A stretch of 62,308 nucleotides of DNA from Muribaculaceae bacterium Isolate-036 (Harlan) (GTDB lineage Bacteria > Bacteroidota > Bacteroidia > Bacteroidales > Muribaculaceae): NCBI GenBank assembly GCA_003833075.1, contig RIAY01000016.1, positions 1 to 62,308 of the forward strand, given 5' to 3'. The stretch's first letter is position 1. Each line of letters starts with the position of its first letter. The position numbers and the translations under genes were made by a program. This document shows, piece by piece, positions 36,847 through 46,348 of the stretch. Below the pieces are notes generated by a model that was given only the letters and a program-made list of their open reading frames with translations, was not told the origin of the DNA and did no database searches.

Positions 36847-37293
36847 AAGAAATTGTGTTTGATGTAAATGGCAAAAACAGTGGCATTATTGCTATCTGAT
36901 TTAAACTTTTTGCCACTTACAGATTAAGAACATATCAATAATATTCCACTTGTTACACGGCTCAGGACAGCCTCTGCCATCCGATGCAGAATATTATTAA
37001 TACTAAATTTATTCGCAAAATATTCGCTCCAATATTTTATTCCGCTTGTTAATCGCGTCAAATTTAAGTTAAATTTGTAAAATAAGCAACAAATTTTAAT
37101 TATTTTTAAAAATTTAATTTCATTTATTGTTAATTTTAAATAATAAATTATACCTTTGCAACTATAACAACATGCATCAACATGCATCAACGGCTCAATA
37201 TTTATACAATCTGCCATCTGCTTGATTTTTTCCGTTCCAGTTTCGCTCCAACACAGGCACAGGCAATGAATAGCAATATAAACCTCCAAGCGT
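36847..37293. other. Divergent AT-rich intergenic region between two T9SS cargo genes
   Basis: This 447-bp gap holds no credible gene. It has GGCAAAAA (36870) facing TTTTTGCC (about 36908), an 8-bp inverted repeat that could be an operator for the leftward gene. A very AT-rich tract lies at 37050-37150, and a tandem copy of catgcatcaa at 37171-37190 sits in the leader of the protease gene. Confidence 0.6.
37151..37158 (+). promoter_or_regulatory. Probable -7 box for the S8 protease
   Basis: TACCTTTG matches TAnnTTTG. TTG lies about 21 nt upstream. The leader to 37294 would be about 130 nt and includes the catgcatcaa tandem. Confidence 0.55.
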
Positions 37294-39525
37294 ATGAAAA
37301 GAAGTTTAGTTCTCTCCATTCCGTTATGCATCGCATCTCTGGCAGCAACTTCCCAGGTGAATTTTCGCGACGCCGACTTGATCAGATTACGCGAGATAGT
37401 GTCCTCGTGCACCTCCGTAAAAAACGGACAAAAGTTCTCAAAGACAATGCCCTCCATAAAACATGAAAGGGTGGAAATAATCATAAGATATGACTCGGAA
37501 ACCGCACTTGATGAAATAAAGTCAAAAGGCGGGGAAATCGTAAGCCTTGTGGGGACGCGAACGGCAATAATAAGCACAAGTCCGGACAAAGCCATAGATA
37601 TTGCCGCATCAAACGGTGTCAGCGGAGCCAAGCTCTCCTCCCTGATAAAGCGTACAAACAACAATGCCATGACATTTTCCAACATCCCTGACATAAGGAT
37701 AGGCAAAGATATCGACAAGCCTTATGACGGTAAAGGTATAGTGCTTGGAATATTCGACACGGGAATTGACCCCAACCATATCAACTTCCGAGATGAGAAT
37801 GGTGAAAATCGCGTAAAAATGGTGCTTGAATATGCCGAACCGACAGCCAACCCGGAAATATATCAGACACCGGCACAGATTTCCACATTCACCAGCGACA
37901 CCCGCTCCGAAAGCCATGGCACACATGTGCTCGGAATAATGGGCGGTAGTTTTTACGATACCTCTGACACAAATGCTCCGGACCTAAGGGGAGTAGCCCC
38001 TGGTGCAGAACTGATCGTGGGATGCGGAGAGGGATACAACGTGCAGATACTTGATGCGCTCGAACGCATAGGCAAATACGCCAGCGAACAAGGTAAGCCT
38101 TGTGTCATGAATTTATCTTTCGGTGATAATCTCGGGCCTCATGACGGCACTGATGAATTTACGGAGGCAATCAACGATATCGCGGAAAAATATGATGCCG
38201 TAATATGTCTCTCCGCGGGGAATGAACGCGACACTCCTTGTTCTATAATAAAGCTACTTTCGGATGAAGATCCTTACATAAAAACCCTTGCACTGAAAGG
38301 ATATACAGAAGTTGAGGGATATTTCCAGACTTTTGGCTCAATAGAGATATGGGGGGAAGACAACACTCCTTTTGAAGTCTCACTTGATATCATATCCAGA
38401 TCGAAACCGGATGATATACTCTATTCATTACAAATACCTGAAAAAAAGTCATCATACGCTTCGCAGGGCGACATGATCAACGAGTATCTTGACACCCGGC
38501 GTATGGACCTGATAACAGAAGGCACTGAGTTTCAAAACATATATTCTAACAGCTTCATGGGAGGCATCGCCGGTGTCGACACATACAACCACCGTTACAC
38601 AGCCCAACTGAACATGTATCTTACAGCAAGATCAGCTGCAAATGCAAACAGATATTTTACCCGTATCACGATAAAGGGAAAACCGAGCAAGAAAGTTTTC
38701 ATGTATTGCGACGGATCTTATATGAGTTTTGGAAACCGGAATATACCGGGGCTGGACATACCGGATGGCGCAGGAAGCAATAGCAATATGGCTTCTGGAC
38801 GTAACACCCTCGCAGTAGGAAGCTACGTGTCAGCAAATATTACCGGTTCGGGATATCAGGAAGGAACAATCGGAGACATAAGCTATTTCTCATCTTATGG
38901 AGAGACGCCCGATGGCAGGATAATGCCTGATATCTGTGCTCCCGGGCAGGTAGTTGTAAGCTCGCGCAACACATACCTGTCAACGACAGGATCGGCTGCC
39001 ATCTATTATCCCCTGGAATATTCCTATCAGGATTTCGAACACAAAAAGACCTATTATTGGACCTCTTGTGCCGGAACATCCCAGGCATCCCCACACATGG
39101 CGGGAATCGCGGCATTATGGCGCCAGGCAAATCCCAACCTCACTTTCAGTGAGATCCAGCAGATCGCGCGTGAAACCGCCTCCGCACCGACATTCAATTC
39201 CACCGGATGGGGCTATGGAAAGGTTGATGCCTTGGCTGGAATAAAAGAGATATTAGGCTCATCTTCAGTATTCGACATTATTGACACCGCCACAGAGGGC
39301 ATAATAATTGAGCCGCAAGGCAATGCCGTGTATCGCATATATGCACCGGGGCAGGATTGTGTCTCGGCAACAATATATTCAATTCAGGGAACGGAAGTGA
39401 AAAGCCTGACATCCTGCTCAGATTCTATGACAATAGATGCATCTTCGCTCGCAACCGGAGTCTATGTTCTGAAGGTTACCGGAAGCCACTCTTCCAGGAC
39501 TCTTAAATTTACTTTGAAACAATGA
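37294..39525 (+). CDS. Secreted subtilisin-like (S8) serine protease, T9SS cargo
   Basis: 743 residues. A signal peptide covers about 1-20, followed by a prodomain-like region to about 125. The S8 catalytic triad is Asp155 (GIFDTGID), His208 (ESHGTH) and Ser596 (GTSQAS). Between His and Ser lies a large insert (about 340-500), probably a beta-rich accessory domain. The last 75 residues are a type A T9SS sorting domain ending LKFTLKQ. It is likely an extracellular or surface protease. It stands between two large cargo proteins and could process them, but that is only inference from position. Confidence 0.92.
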   Translation: MKRSLVLSIPLCIASLAATSQVNFRDADLIRLREIVSSCTSVKNGQKFSKTMPSIKHERVEIIIRYDSETALDEIKSKGGEIVSLVGTRTAIISTSPDKAIDIAASNGVSGAKLSSLIKRTNNNAMTFSNIPDIRIGKDIDKPYDGKGIVLGIFDTGIDPNHINFRDENGENRVKMVLEYAEPTANPEIYQTPAQISTFTSDTRSESHGTHVLGIMGGSFYDTSDTNAPDLRGVAPGAELIVGCGEGYNVQILDALERIGKYASEQGKPCVMNLSFGDNLGPHDGTDEFTEAINDIAEKYDAVICLSAGNERDTPCSIIKLLSDEDPYIKTLALKGYTEVEGYFQTFGSIEIWGEDNTPFEVSLDIISRSKPDDILYSLQIPEKKSSYASQGDMINEYLDTRRMDLITEGTEFQNIYSNSFMGGIAGVDTYNHRYTAQLNMYLTARSAANANRYFTRITIKGKPSKKVFMYCDGSYMSFGNRNIPGLDIPDGAGSNSNMASGRNTLAVGSYVSANITGSGYQEGTIGDISYFSSYGETPDGRIMPDICAPGQVVVSSRNTYLSTTGSAAIYYPLEYSYQDFEHKKTYYWTSCAGTSQASPHMAGIAALWRQANPNLTFSEIQQIARETASAPTFNSTGWGYGKVDALAGIKEILGSSSVFDIIDTATEGIIIEPQGNAVYRIYAPGQDCVSATIYSIQGTEVKSLTSCSDSMTIDASSLATGVYVLKVTGSHSSRTLKFTLKQ

Positions 39526-39577
39526 AGCAGCCATCGTTTCTACTAAATAAGTAATGAAATCTTACACTCTAAAACTT

Positions 39578-39663
39578 GTTATTTTGAGCTGTTCCATCTT
39601 GTAATTCAGTCGCATATCACCATATACTCCTTCATTATGCGGCAAAAACAGCTCAAAAATAAC
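39578..39663. repeat. Large inverted repeat downstream of the protease gene
   Basis: GTTATTTTGAGCTGTT (39578-39593) faces AACAGCTCAAAAATAAC (39647-39663), 16 bp with one bulge across a 53-nt loop. It lies 50 nt past the protease stop. It could stabilise or end that transcript, or be another short inverted-repeat element. No long T run follows. Confidence 0.6.
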
Positions 39664-39692
39664 GGCATTTTATACATGCTTCAATTTTATTA

Positions 39693-39877
39693 AGAAACTG
39701 TTTAAATTTAATTGTGAGGTTCATTGAGAGGATTTTATGAGGAGTTTTCACGAGTTGAAGAGGGAGCATAGCGGGCTATGTGACCGAGGAAACTCGGTGA
39801 AAACAACCATAAAAGACCTCAAGGAAGCCACAAGATTCACTATATAAAAAATTTCGAATTAAATTTAAACAGTTTCT
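39693..39877. repeat. 185-bp long-hairpin element, copy B (type 1 arms)
   Basis: Nearly the same as copy A (213-397), with six differences by my alignment and the same 18-bp terminal repeats. The core is at 39757-39790. TAA flanks gaaactg...cagtttc on both sides, fitting a 3-bp duplication. Its right end touches copy C at 39878 with no spacer. Confidence 0.87.
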
Positions 39878-40058
39878 AAGTAAGTGTTGGAAATTAGCTT
39901 ATATTAAATTTTAGGAGATTTTGAGATGATTTCATGATTCCGAAGAAGGAGCATAGCGGGCTATGCGACTGATGAGAAATCATGAAAGCATCCAAAAGAT
40001 TCAAAATTTAAATAAGCACAGCATTTACTTATTATAAACTAATTTTCAATACTTACTT
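39878..40058. repeat. 181-bp long-hairpin element, copy C (type 2 arms)
   Basis: Terminal repeats aagtaagtgttggaaatt and its complement match at about 21 of 24 positions. The inner arms (around 39906-39940 and 39976-40010) also pair. Arms and ends differ from copies A and B, yet the core (39942-39975) matches theirs at 31 of 34 positions. The right end stops 15 nt before the ATG of the next gene, the same distance as the related motifs at 48779 and 62054. Confidence 0.82.
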
Positions 40059-40073
40059 AAAAAAATTACTGTT

Positions 40074-43000
40074 ATGAACCCAAGACAACTAAAAAAATAT
40101 GCCATGCTGGCACTATTGTCAGTCATACCATTGTCGGCAGCGGCTTCCATTACGGAATACAGAATACCTGCAACTCTGACTGAATTTGAAGCTCAATGGG
40201 AAATATTGTCCGGCACAACCGACGGCACATGGACATGGGTCGACGATTCAACTCCCTACGCGGAAACACAGCCAGTAAACAAGGGCGAGAGCGGGGCTAC
40301 TTTAGTATATGGAACACCTTTGGAATTAAAGGGTGGTGAAATATATTATATCTATGCGAATGTGTGCTCTGCCGACTATAACGATGAAGAAAGATTCTAT
40401 ATCGTGTTTGGATCAGACAAAAACAATTTGTCTCCAATTTCCGAGAGCACATCTGTATTCTTTACATATCGCAATCGCGACTTGACTTCTCCAAATTTCC
40501 AATATCGTCCCACAGACGGCAACAAGGATTATTGCAAAATCACAGTTTCTGAAGACGGTGTTTATTGGTTTGGAATACGCAGCTGGTATGGTAGCGGATC
40601 TTTTGCAGATAAAAAATTACAATGTGCAGGTTTTAAGATCGAAAAAGACGTGAATTATCCACAGAAAGTGACGTCTGCAACCGCAACCGCAGATAATTCG
40701 GGTAAACTGGAAACAACCCTAACGTGGACATGGCCTTCAAAAAATAAAGACAATTCTGAGATTTCAGGCACAATAGGTGCAAATATATATCGCCACATTT
40801 CCGACAACAAGTCTGATATATACAAGGCAGAAAACATAATCGCAACAATAAGGGACGGCACTCCCGGAGAGAAAGCCTCATTCATAGATAATGAAACAAA
40901 TAGCAAATCTTCAATATCCACACCGGGAAAGTACTATTACTACATTGCGCCCTTCAATGACTATGGTGAAAATTCGGAATGCACATCTTCTTCTGTCATA
41001 ACCTGCAAATGGGTGGGAGAAGATGAAAAAACGCTACCGCCTCTTAATGTAGTTGCAAGAGCGGTTGGAAACGGAGTCGAGATTTCTTGGCAGGCGCGCA
41101 TGCTGGGATACAATGGAGGATGGATCAATCCGGAACTCTTCTCCCACAGAATAACCCGATCTAAAAACGGAGGTCAACATGTCATTGTAGTAGAGAACTA
41201 TAAAGGAGATTCTCCATATACCGATACTGAACTTGAAGGACCGGGATCATACGTATATTCAGTCTATTCTGTTTATAAAGACACAGAAAGTTCTTCACAG
41301 AATTCTCCCGGAATCTTTGCGGGCGGCGCGTTTTCAGTGCCATTTTCTGAAGATTTTTCCGATTTGTCAACATTCAGCAATTTTACGATTGCCACATCAA
41401 GCACAAGCATAAAGTGGAACAGGAACTATTCGGGATATGCAGAATTGACGGGACCATATTCCGGAAGTGCCGATGTCGCCCTTATCACTCCCCCTCTGAA
41501 ACTCGAATCTGGAAAAACCTACAAGATTTCTTGCCTTTCTTGGGTGGATGAGGTTGAGGAAGACGATGGATACGGATGGGGAGGCAGCATAATCGAACCG
41601 GATCCTAAAGACCTTGGCTTTATTGTAGGAACAGAACCCTCATTGACAAATATGGAAACAATTTCAACCGCGAACATAAACAAGGGCGAAGCTGATAAAA
41701 TATCCGCAGACGCATTCTTTTCACCCTCTGCCAATGGTTCGTATTATTTTGGTTTCCGCTGCAATACCACCAACCGGAATAAGATTTATATTGACAATAT
41801 ACTTATTGAAGAGTCCGTATCTACGCCGGCAACAATCTCCGACCTCTCATTCATTCCAAATGACAAGGGTGCCAACAAGGCTATGATATCCTTTACGATA
41901 CCCGACAAGACAAATGCAGGAATAAGCCTTCCGGAAATAACTAAAGTCTCGGTCATCCGACACTCTGCAGGTACAGAGAACACGTCAGTCACCGTAAAGA
42001 CACTCACCGGAGATGACGCCATTCCTGGAAAATCAGTGTCATTTGAAGACGATGTGCCGGAAGCAGGCATGTACGCCTATTCAGCAACATGTACACTCTA
42101 TGGCACAGATTCCGAAACCGCCACAACACCGGAAGCATGGGTGGGATACGACATCCCGAAAACATTGTCAAGTTTTGCCATACGTGCTGAAATCAATGAG
42201 AAGGGTGCTGCCGTGGTGACATGGCCGGCACTCTCGGGGGCACAACTTGGGAAACACAACGGATATGTTGATGCCGAAAACCTGAGGTATCGGATTTATC
42301 GCACTCCAAACATCAATATAGGAGAAAAACTGTGCGTGGGAGAATCCGAAGAACTTTCATTTACCGATAATGAGCTGATAAATGCGCCTTGGGATAATTA
42401 TTCCTACGGTGTGTCTGTCCTGAACGGGATAATGGAAGGAGACATCGCTACAAATAACAAGGTTGCCGGAGGGAAGGTCACCGAATGGCCATTCTCTCCC
42501 GACCTCACAGACGACAAATTCATTGAATCTCTCCAAGGTCGGTCTTTCACTCAAGATAACGGACTGGCATTCAAGAATAGGGGCGAACAAGGAGCTATGG
42601 AATATATCGCTTATCTGCCTCCATTCCATTCTGCTTCTTCCAACCTTAACTATTCCCTCGATCTTGAAATTTCACGGACCGACATTAATTATGAGGAGCT
42701 TCTCGAAATATACCTCTGCGTGATCGAAAGAGACACTCCCGATTCCAAAGGTGAAAAACACTCAGATCCTGAAGCGGTACCCATACCCGGCGAAAATGAA
42801 AGATCCTCATTAAAAGTTATTCCCGTTCACGCCTTGTCCGACTCGCCCGCAAAAGAAAAGGTGGATTTCACACTTCCCGCAACAGGAAAGTATCGATTGG
42901 CATTAAAATGTGCATCTGTCAACAACAAAGGACTTACCATACATTCCATAACGTTTAAAGATGGCGTGGCCGTTGGCATAAACGATATCACTTCATCATA

Positions 43001-43202
43001 TAACAGAATAGTTGTAAACAATGGAATCATCACACTTCCCGATTCCACAGCAATGGTCTACATTTATACCCCAGACGGAACTGTGGTAGACTATCACAAC
43101 GAAGCTACCATGCTTGATATCTCAAACCTCAGCAAAGGAATATACATAGTGCGTGTAGTCACAACCGATAACAGATCAATAACCGCGAAGATTCACAACT
43201 GA
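40074..43202 (+). CDS. Large secreted T9SS cargo protein with choice-of-anchor J domains
   Basis: 1042 residues with a signal peptide ending near LSAAAS (about 25). A first jelly-roll lies at about 30-195, followed by fibronectin-III-like modules (about 200-450). A choice-of-anchor J-type domain is at about 450-580 (YFGFRCNTTNRNKIYIDNILI), then more Fn3 modules and a third jelly-roll near 830-970. The last 70 residues are a type A T9SS sorting domain. The architecture matches the protein at 32242-36846, suggesting old duplication. It is probably surface-displayed, with unknown binding target. Confidence 0.84.
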   Translation: MNPRQLKKYAMLALLSVIPLSAAASITEYRIPATLTEFEAQWEILSGTTDGTWTWVDDSTPYAETQPVNKGESGATLVYGTPLELKGGEIYYIYANVCSADYNDEERFYIVFGSDKNNLSPISESTSVFFTYRNRDLTSPNFQYRPTDGNKDYCKITVSEDGVYWFGIRSWYGSGSFADKKLQCAGFKIEKDVNYPQKVTSATATADNSGKLETTLTWTWPSKNKDNSEISGTIGANIYRHISDNKSDIYKAENIIATIRDGTPGEKASFIDNETNSKSSISTPGKYYYYIAPFNDYGENSECTSSSVITCKWVGEDEKTLPPLNVVARAVGNGVEISWQARMLGYNGGWINPELFSHRITRSKNGGQHVIVVENYKGDSPYTDTELEGPGSYVYSVYSVYKDTESSSQNSPGIFAGGAFSVPFSEDFSDLSTFSNFTIATSSTSIKWNRNYSGYAELTGPYSGSADVALITPPLKLESGKTYKISCLSWVDEVEEDDGYGWGGSIIEPDPKDLGFIVGTEPSLTNMETISTANINKGEADKISADAFFSPSANGSYYFGFRCNTTNRNKIYIDNILIEESVSTPATISDLSFIPNDKGANKAMISFTIPDKTNAGISLPEITKVSVIRHSAGTENTSVTVKTLTGDDAIPGKSVSFEDDVPEAGMYAYSATCTLYGTDSETATTPEAWVGYDIPKTLSSFAIRAEINEKGAAVVTWPALSGAQLGKHNGYVDAENLRYRIYRTPNINIGEKLCVGESEELSFTDNELINAPWDNYSYGVSVLNGIMEGDIATNNKVAGGKVTEWPFSPDLTDDKFIESLQGRSFTQDNGLAFKNRGEQGAMEYIAYLPPFHSASSNLNYSLDLEISRTDINYEELLEIYLCVIERDTPDSKGEKHSDPEAVPIPGENERSSLKVIPVHALSDSPAKEKVDFTLPATGKYRLALKCASVNNKGLTIHSITFKDGVAVGINDITSSYNRIVVNNGIITLPDSTAMVYIYTPDGTVVDYHNEATMLDISNLSKGIYIVRVVTTDNRSITAKIHN

Positions 43203-43234
43203 CAAAAGCGAGCGACATACCCGGCATCTACTGA

Positions 43235-43265
43235 AAACGCCCGACGGAAACTCCGCCGGGCGTTT
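43235..43265. terminator. Bidirectional terminator
   Basis: AAACGCCCGACGG pairs with CCGCCGGGCGTTT, with A and T on opposite sides. It separates the convergent cargo and CoA-transferase genes and closely resembles the hairpin at 32187. Confidence 0.88.
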
Positions 43266-43343
43266 AAAGGTTTTATGAGCGATTGTTTTATTAATGCCTA
43301 AACTATTGTTGTCAAACAGGTCGTAAATATACGACTTTCCGCA

Positions 43344-43360
43344 TTAAGAAACTGTTTAAA
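43344..43360. repeat. Half-end of a type 1 hairpin element
   Basis: TTAAGAAACTGTTTAAA reproduces the outer 15-17 bp of the terminal repeat of copies A and B. It runs into the stop codon of the CoA-transferase gene. No second end or core is present nearby. Confidence 0.5.
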
Positions 43361-44849
43361 CAAATTTCGCGAAATCTGCTTCAAGCATGTCGCCTTTCTC
43401 GCTGAATGCATGATGCAATGCGAAAGCAGCCTTGAGAGTGTGGGGTGTGTGACCTCCCTTTGAAAGCTTAAGGTAATCCCACATCAGTTCCTTATACATC
43501 GGATGAACACAGTTCTCGATGATGGTCTCGGCACGCTGACGCGGATCCTTGCCTCTGAGGTCTGCAACACCCTGCTCGGTAGCGAGGATCTTTACCGAAT
43601 GCTCGCTGTGGTCAAGATGCGAAACCATAGGAACGATTGTCGAAATCTTGCCACCTTTCTGGATAGAAGGACAAGAGAAGATAGAAAGGTATGCGTTGCG
43701 GCAGAAGTCTGCGGAACCGCCGATACCGTTCATCATCTTCGTACCGAGCACATGGGTGGAATTCACATTTCCGAAAATGTCAGCCTCAAGTGCCGTATTC
43801 ATTGCGATAAGACCAAGTCGGCGAACAATCTCCGGACTATTGGAAATCTCGCCGGGACGCATCAGAACCTTGTCGCGGAAGAAATCGATATTGTCCATGA
43901 AGTGAAGCATCGCATCGTCTGAGAACGTCAGCGCGCATGTAGACGCGAATTTGCAACGTCCCTGCTCCATCAGATGCATCACAGCATCCTGTATCACCTC
44001 TGTATACATCTCAAACTGGGGAATCTCCGGATTCTCTCCCAGTCCGTAAAGAACTGCGTTGGCGACATTGCCCACTCCGCTCTGGATCGGAAGGAACTCC
44101 TTGGGTATGCGTCCCTCGCGAAGCTGCGACGCAAGGAAGTGACAGATATTCTCGCTGATGCGCTGGCTGACCTCATCAGGCGCGGTGAACGGCTTGATGC
44201 TCTCCGATGCGTTGGAGGGAACCACGCCAATAATCTTTTTCGGATCTATCTTAAGCACGGTGCTGCCGATACGGTCTGACGGCTTGTAGATCGGAATCTC
44301 TCTGCGGTGAGGAGGATCCTGCGGCACATAATTGTCATGAAATCCTCTGAAAGAATTTCTGTAATATGAGGAATATTCGATTATCACTTTCTTGGCAAGC
44401 TGCGCTATAGTCGGAGTCATGCCGAGTCCGGCACCCAAGATAACCTCTCCGTTGGGGCTCATCTCTGTAGCCTCGATAATGGCGACATCTATGTCTCCAT
44501 AAAAACCATAACGCAAATCCTGCGACAGGTGACTCAGATGAAGATCGAAATAATTCATCTCGGCGGAATTGAGCGACTTACGCATGTCGCTGTGGCTCTG
44601 ATACGGTGTGCGTATTGCCACTGCATTGGCGCGTGCAAGCTCACCATCGACATGATCATTGGTCGATGCGCCCGTAAACACATTGATCTTGAAGGGTTTT
44701 CCCTCCTCATGAAGTTTCTTGGCGCGTTCTGCCAATGCAACCGTCACTACTTTTGGAGTACCGGAAGCGGTGAAACCTGAAAAGGCTACATTATCACCGT
44801 TCTTGATATAACTGGCGGCCTCTTCTGCCGTGATAAATGGGATACTCAT
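43356..44849 (-). CDS. Acetyl-CoA hydrolase / succinate-acetate CoA-transferase family
   Basis: 497 residues. The N-terminus ITAEEAASYIKNGDNVAFSG and the two-domain CoA-transferase fold are typical of class I acetyl-CoA hydrolase/transferase enzymes. The block FEMYTEVIQD carries the likely catalytic Glu that forms the CoA thioester, and GNANSTHVLG-like and GGSADFCRNAYLS blocks follow. In Bacteroidales such enzymes move CoA between succinate, acetate and propionate during fermentation. The true substrate pair is not readable. It is transcribed alone. Confidence 0.92.
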   Translation of the reverse strand: MSIPFITAEEAASYIKNGDNVAFSGFTASGTPKVVTVALAERAKKLHEEGKPFKINVFTGASTNDHVDGELARANAVAIRTPYQSHSDMRKSLNSAEMNYFDLHLSHLSQDLRYGFYGDIDVAIIEATEMSPNGEVILGAGLGMTPTIAQLAKKVIIEYSSYYRNSFRGFHDNYVPQDPPHRREIPIYKPSDRIGSTVLKIDPKKIIGVVPSNASESIKPFTAPDEVSQRISENICHFLASQLREGRIPKEFLPIQSGVGNVANAVLYGLGENPEIPQFEMYTEVIQDAVMHLMEQGRCKFASTCALTFSDDAMLHFMDNIDFFRDKVLMRPGEISNSPEIVRRLGLIAMNTALEADIFGNVNSTHVLGTKMMNGIGGSADFCRNAYLSIFSCPSIQKGGKISTIVPMVSHLDHSEHSVKILATEQGVADLRGKDPRQRAETIIENCVHPMYKELMWDYLKLSKGGHTPHTLKAAFALHHAFSEKGDMLEADFAKFV

Positions 44850-44892
44850 GATGTAACGTTATTAGATTTATGGTTCTTTATCGTTTTTTGTG

Positions 44893-44923
44893 TTGCTTAG
44901 ATTAAAGCATTTATGTAATTTTG
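44893..44923 (+). promoter_or_regulatory. Promoter for miaB
   Basis: TTG (44893-44895), 20 nt, then TAATTTTG (44916-44923). Transcription would begin only about 10 nt before the ATG at 44942, so the leader is very short. Confidence 0.65.
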
Positions 44924-44941
44924 CACAAAAGTAATAAATTT

Positions 44942-46327
44942 ATGCAAGAAAATACTATAAAGAATAGATTTTTTATTCCAAACAACGATAAAAATTGCAC
45001 GGTTTCCAAAAAAGTGCGCATCGAGACCTACGGATGCCAGATGAATGTGGCTGATTCTGAGGTTGTGGCGGCAATGATGGAAATGGCGGGGTATGAAACA
45101 ACCGAAAACGACACGGAAGCCGCCGCTGTCCTCCTAAACACATGTTCCATACGTGACAACGCGGAACAGAAAATTTATTCTCGCATAGCTTACTGGAACT
45201 CGATGCGGCGCAAACTGGGACGCAACATCATAATAGGTGTGATCGGATGCATGGCGGAGCGTCTCAAACAGGAGCTGATAGACAGGCACGGTGTGGATAT
45301 CGTCGCCGGTCCTGATGCATATCTTGACCTCCCGAACCTTGTGGCGGCGGCGGAAACCGGCGCGCCGGCAATCAACATCGACCTCTCTACTACCGAGACA
45401 TACCGCGACATCGTTCCCAGACGTATCGGCTCAAACGGTGTCTCGGGGTTCATCTCGATAATGCGGGGATGCAACAATTTCTGCTCTTATTGCATCGTGC
45501 CATATACCCGCGGACGCGAACGCTCACGCGAACCGCAAAGCATTCTCCGCGAACTCGCGGACCTGCGTGACCGCAATTTCAAGGAAGTGACTCTTCTCGG
45601 ACAGAATGTGAACAGCTATGATTTCACCCCGGAAGACGCTGATGCCGTAGACTTCCCCGCCCTGCTCGAGATGGTGGCAAAAGCCGCGCCTGACATGCGA
45701 ATACGCTTCACCACCTCACACCCCAAGGACATGAGCGACCGCACGCTTGAAGTGGTGGCGAAATACCCCAACATCGCACGCCATATCCACCTCCCAGTGC
45801 AAAGCGGAAGCAATTCCGTACTGAAGGCGATGAACCGCAAATACACACGCGAATGGTACCTTGACCGTGTGGCGGCAATCAGGCGCATCATACCTGATGC
45901 CGGACTCTCCACCGACATGTTCACCGGTTTCCACAATGAAAGCGAGGAAGACTTCCAACAGACGCTGTCTTTGATGCGCGAAGCCGGTTTCGACTCTGCG
46001 TTCATGTTCAAATATTCCGAACGTCCCGGCACGCTTGCCAGCCGCGAAATGCCCGACAACATTCCGGAAGATGTGAAGATTGACCGTCTGAACCGCATGA
46101 TTGCGCTGCAGAACAGTCTTTCGCTCGAAAGCAACCGCAAAGACATCGGGAAAGAATTTGAGGTGCTGGTTGAAGGAACATCCAAACGCAACGCCGATGA
46201 ACTGTTCGGACGCACTTCCCAGAACAAAGTGGCGGTATTCCCCGCATCGGGAGTACATCCCGGCGATTTCGTCCGTGTCCGCGTCAACGACGCCACCTCC
46301 GCGACCCTCCTCGCCGAACTCATCTGA
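44942..46327 (+). CDS. miaB: tRNA-2-methylthio-N6-isopentenyladenosine37 synthase
   Basis: 461 residues from the ATG at 44942; a TTG at 44921 overlaps the promoter and is unlikely. The UPF0004 domain (about 25-145) has three Fe-S cysteines (YGCQMNVADSE, NTCSIRDNAEQK, GCMAE). The radical-SAM core follows with the CxxxCxxC in GCNNFCSYCIVPYTRGRE, and a C-terminal TRAM domain covers about 390-460. It methylthiolates i6A37 in tRNAs reading UNN codons. It has its own promoter. Confidence 0.97.
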   Translation: MQENTIKNRFFIPNNDKNCTVSKKVRIETYGCQMNVADSEVVAAMMEMAGYETTENDTEAAAVLLNTCSIRDNAEQKIYSRIAYWNSMRRKLGRNIIIGVIGCMAERLKQELIDRHGVDIVAGPDAYLDLPNLVAAAETGAPAINIDLSTTETYRDIVPRRIGSNGVSGFISIMRGCNNFCSYCIVPYTRGRERSREPQSILRELADLRDRNFKEVTLLGQNVNSYDFTPEDADAVDFPALLEMVAKAAPDMRIRFTTSHPKDMSDRTLEVVAKYPNIARHIHLPVQSGSNSVLKAMNRKYTREWYLDRVAAIRRIIPDAGLSTDMFTGFHNESEEDFQQTLSLMREAGFDSAFMFKYSERPGTLASREMPDNIPEDVKIDRLNRMIALQNSLSLESNRKDIGKEFEVLVEGTSKRNADELFGRTSQNKVAVFPASGVHPGDFVRVRVNDATSATLLAELI

Positions 46328-46348
46328 AAATTCTATAAAGAGACAATA

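Noticed and set aside
37171..37190. Tandem catgcatcaa as a regulator site
   Set aside because: It is only two copies of 10 bp in an AT-rich leader with no second occurrence; noted but not claimed.
36924..37718. 264-residue minus-strand open frame covering the gap and the start of the protease gene
   Set aside because: Most of it is antisense to the clear S8 protease. The composition is cysteine- and leucine-rich without domain features, and it spans the protease promoter.
44921..44941. TTG start for miaB giving seven extra residues
   Set aside because: It overlaps the -7 promoter box; the ATG at 44942 is better placed.
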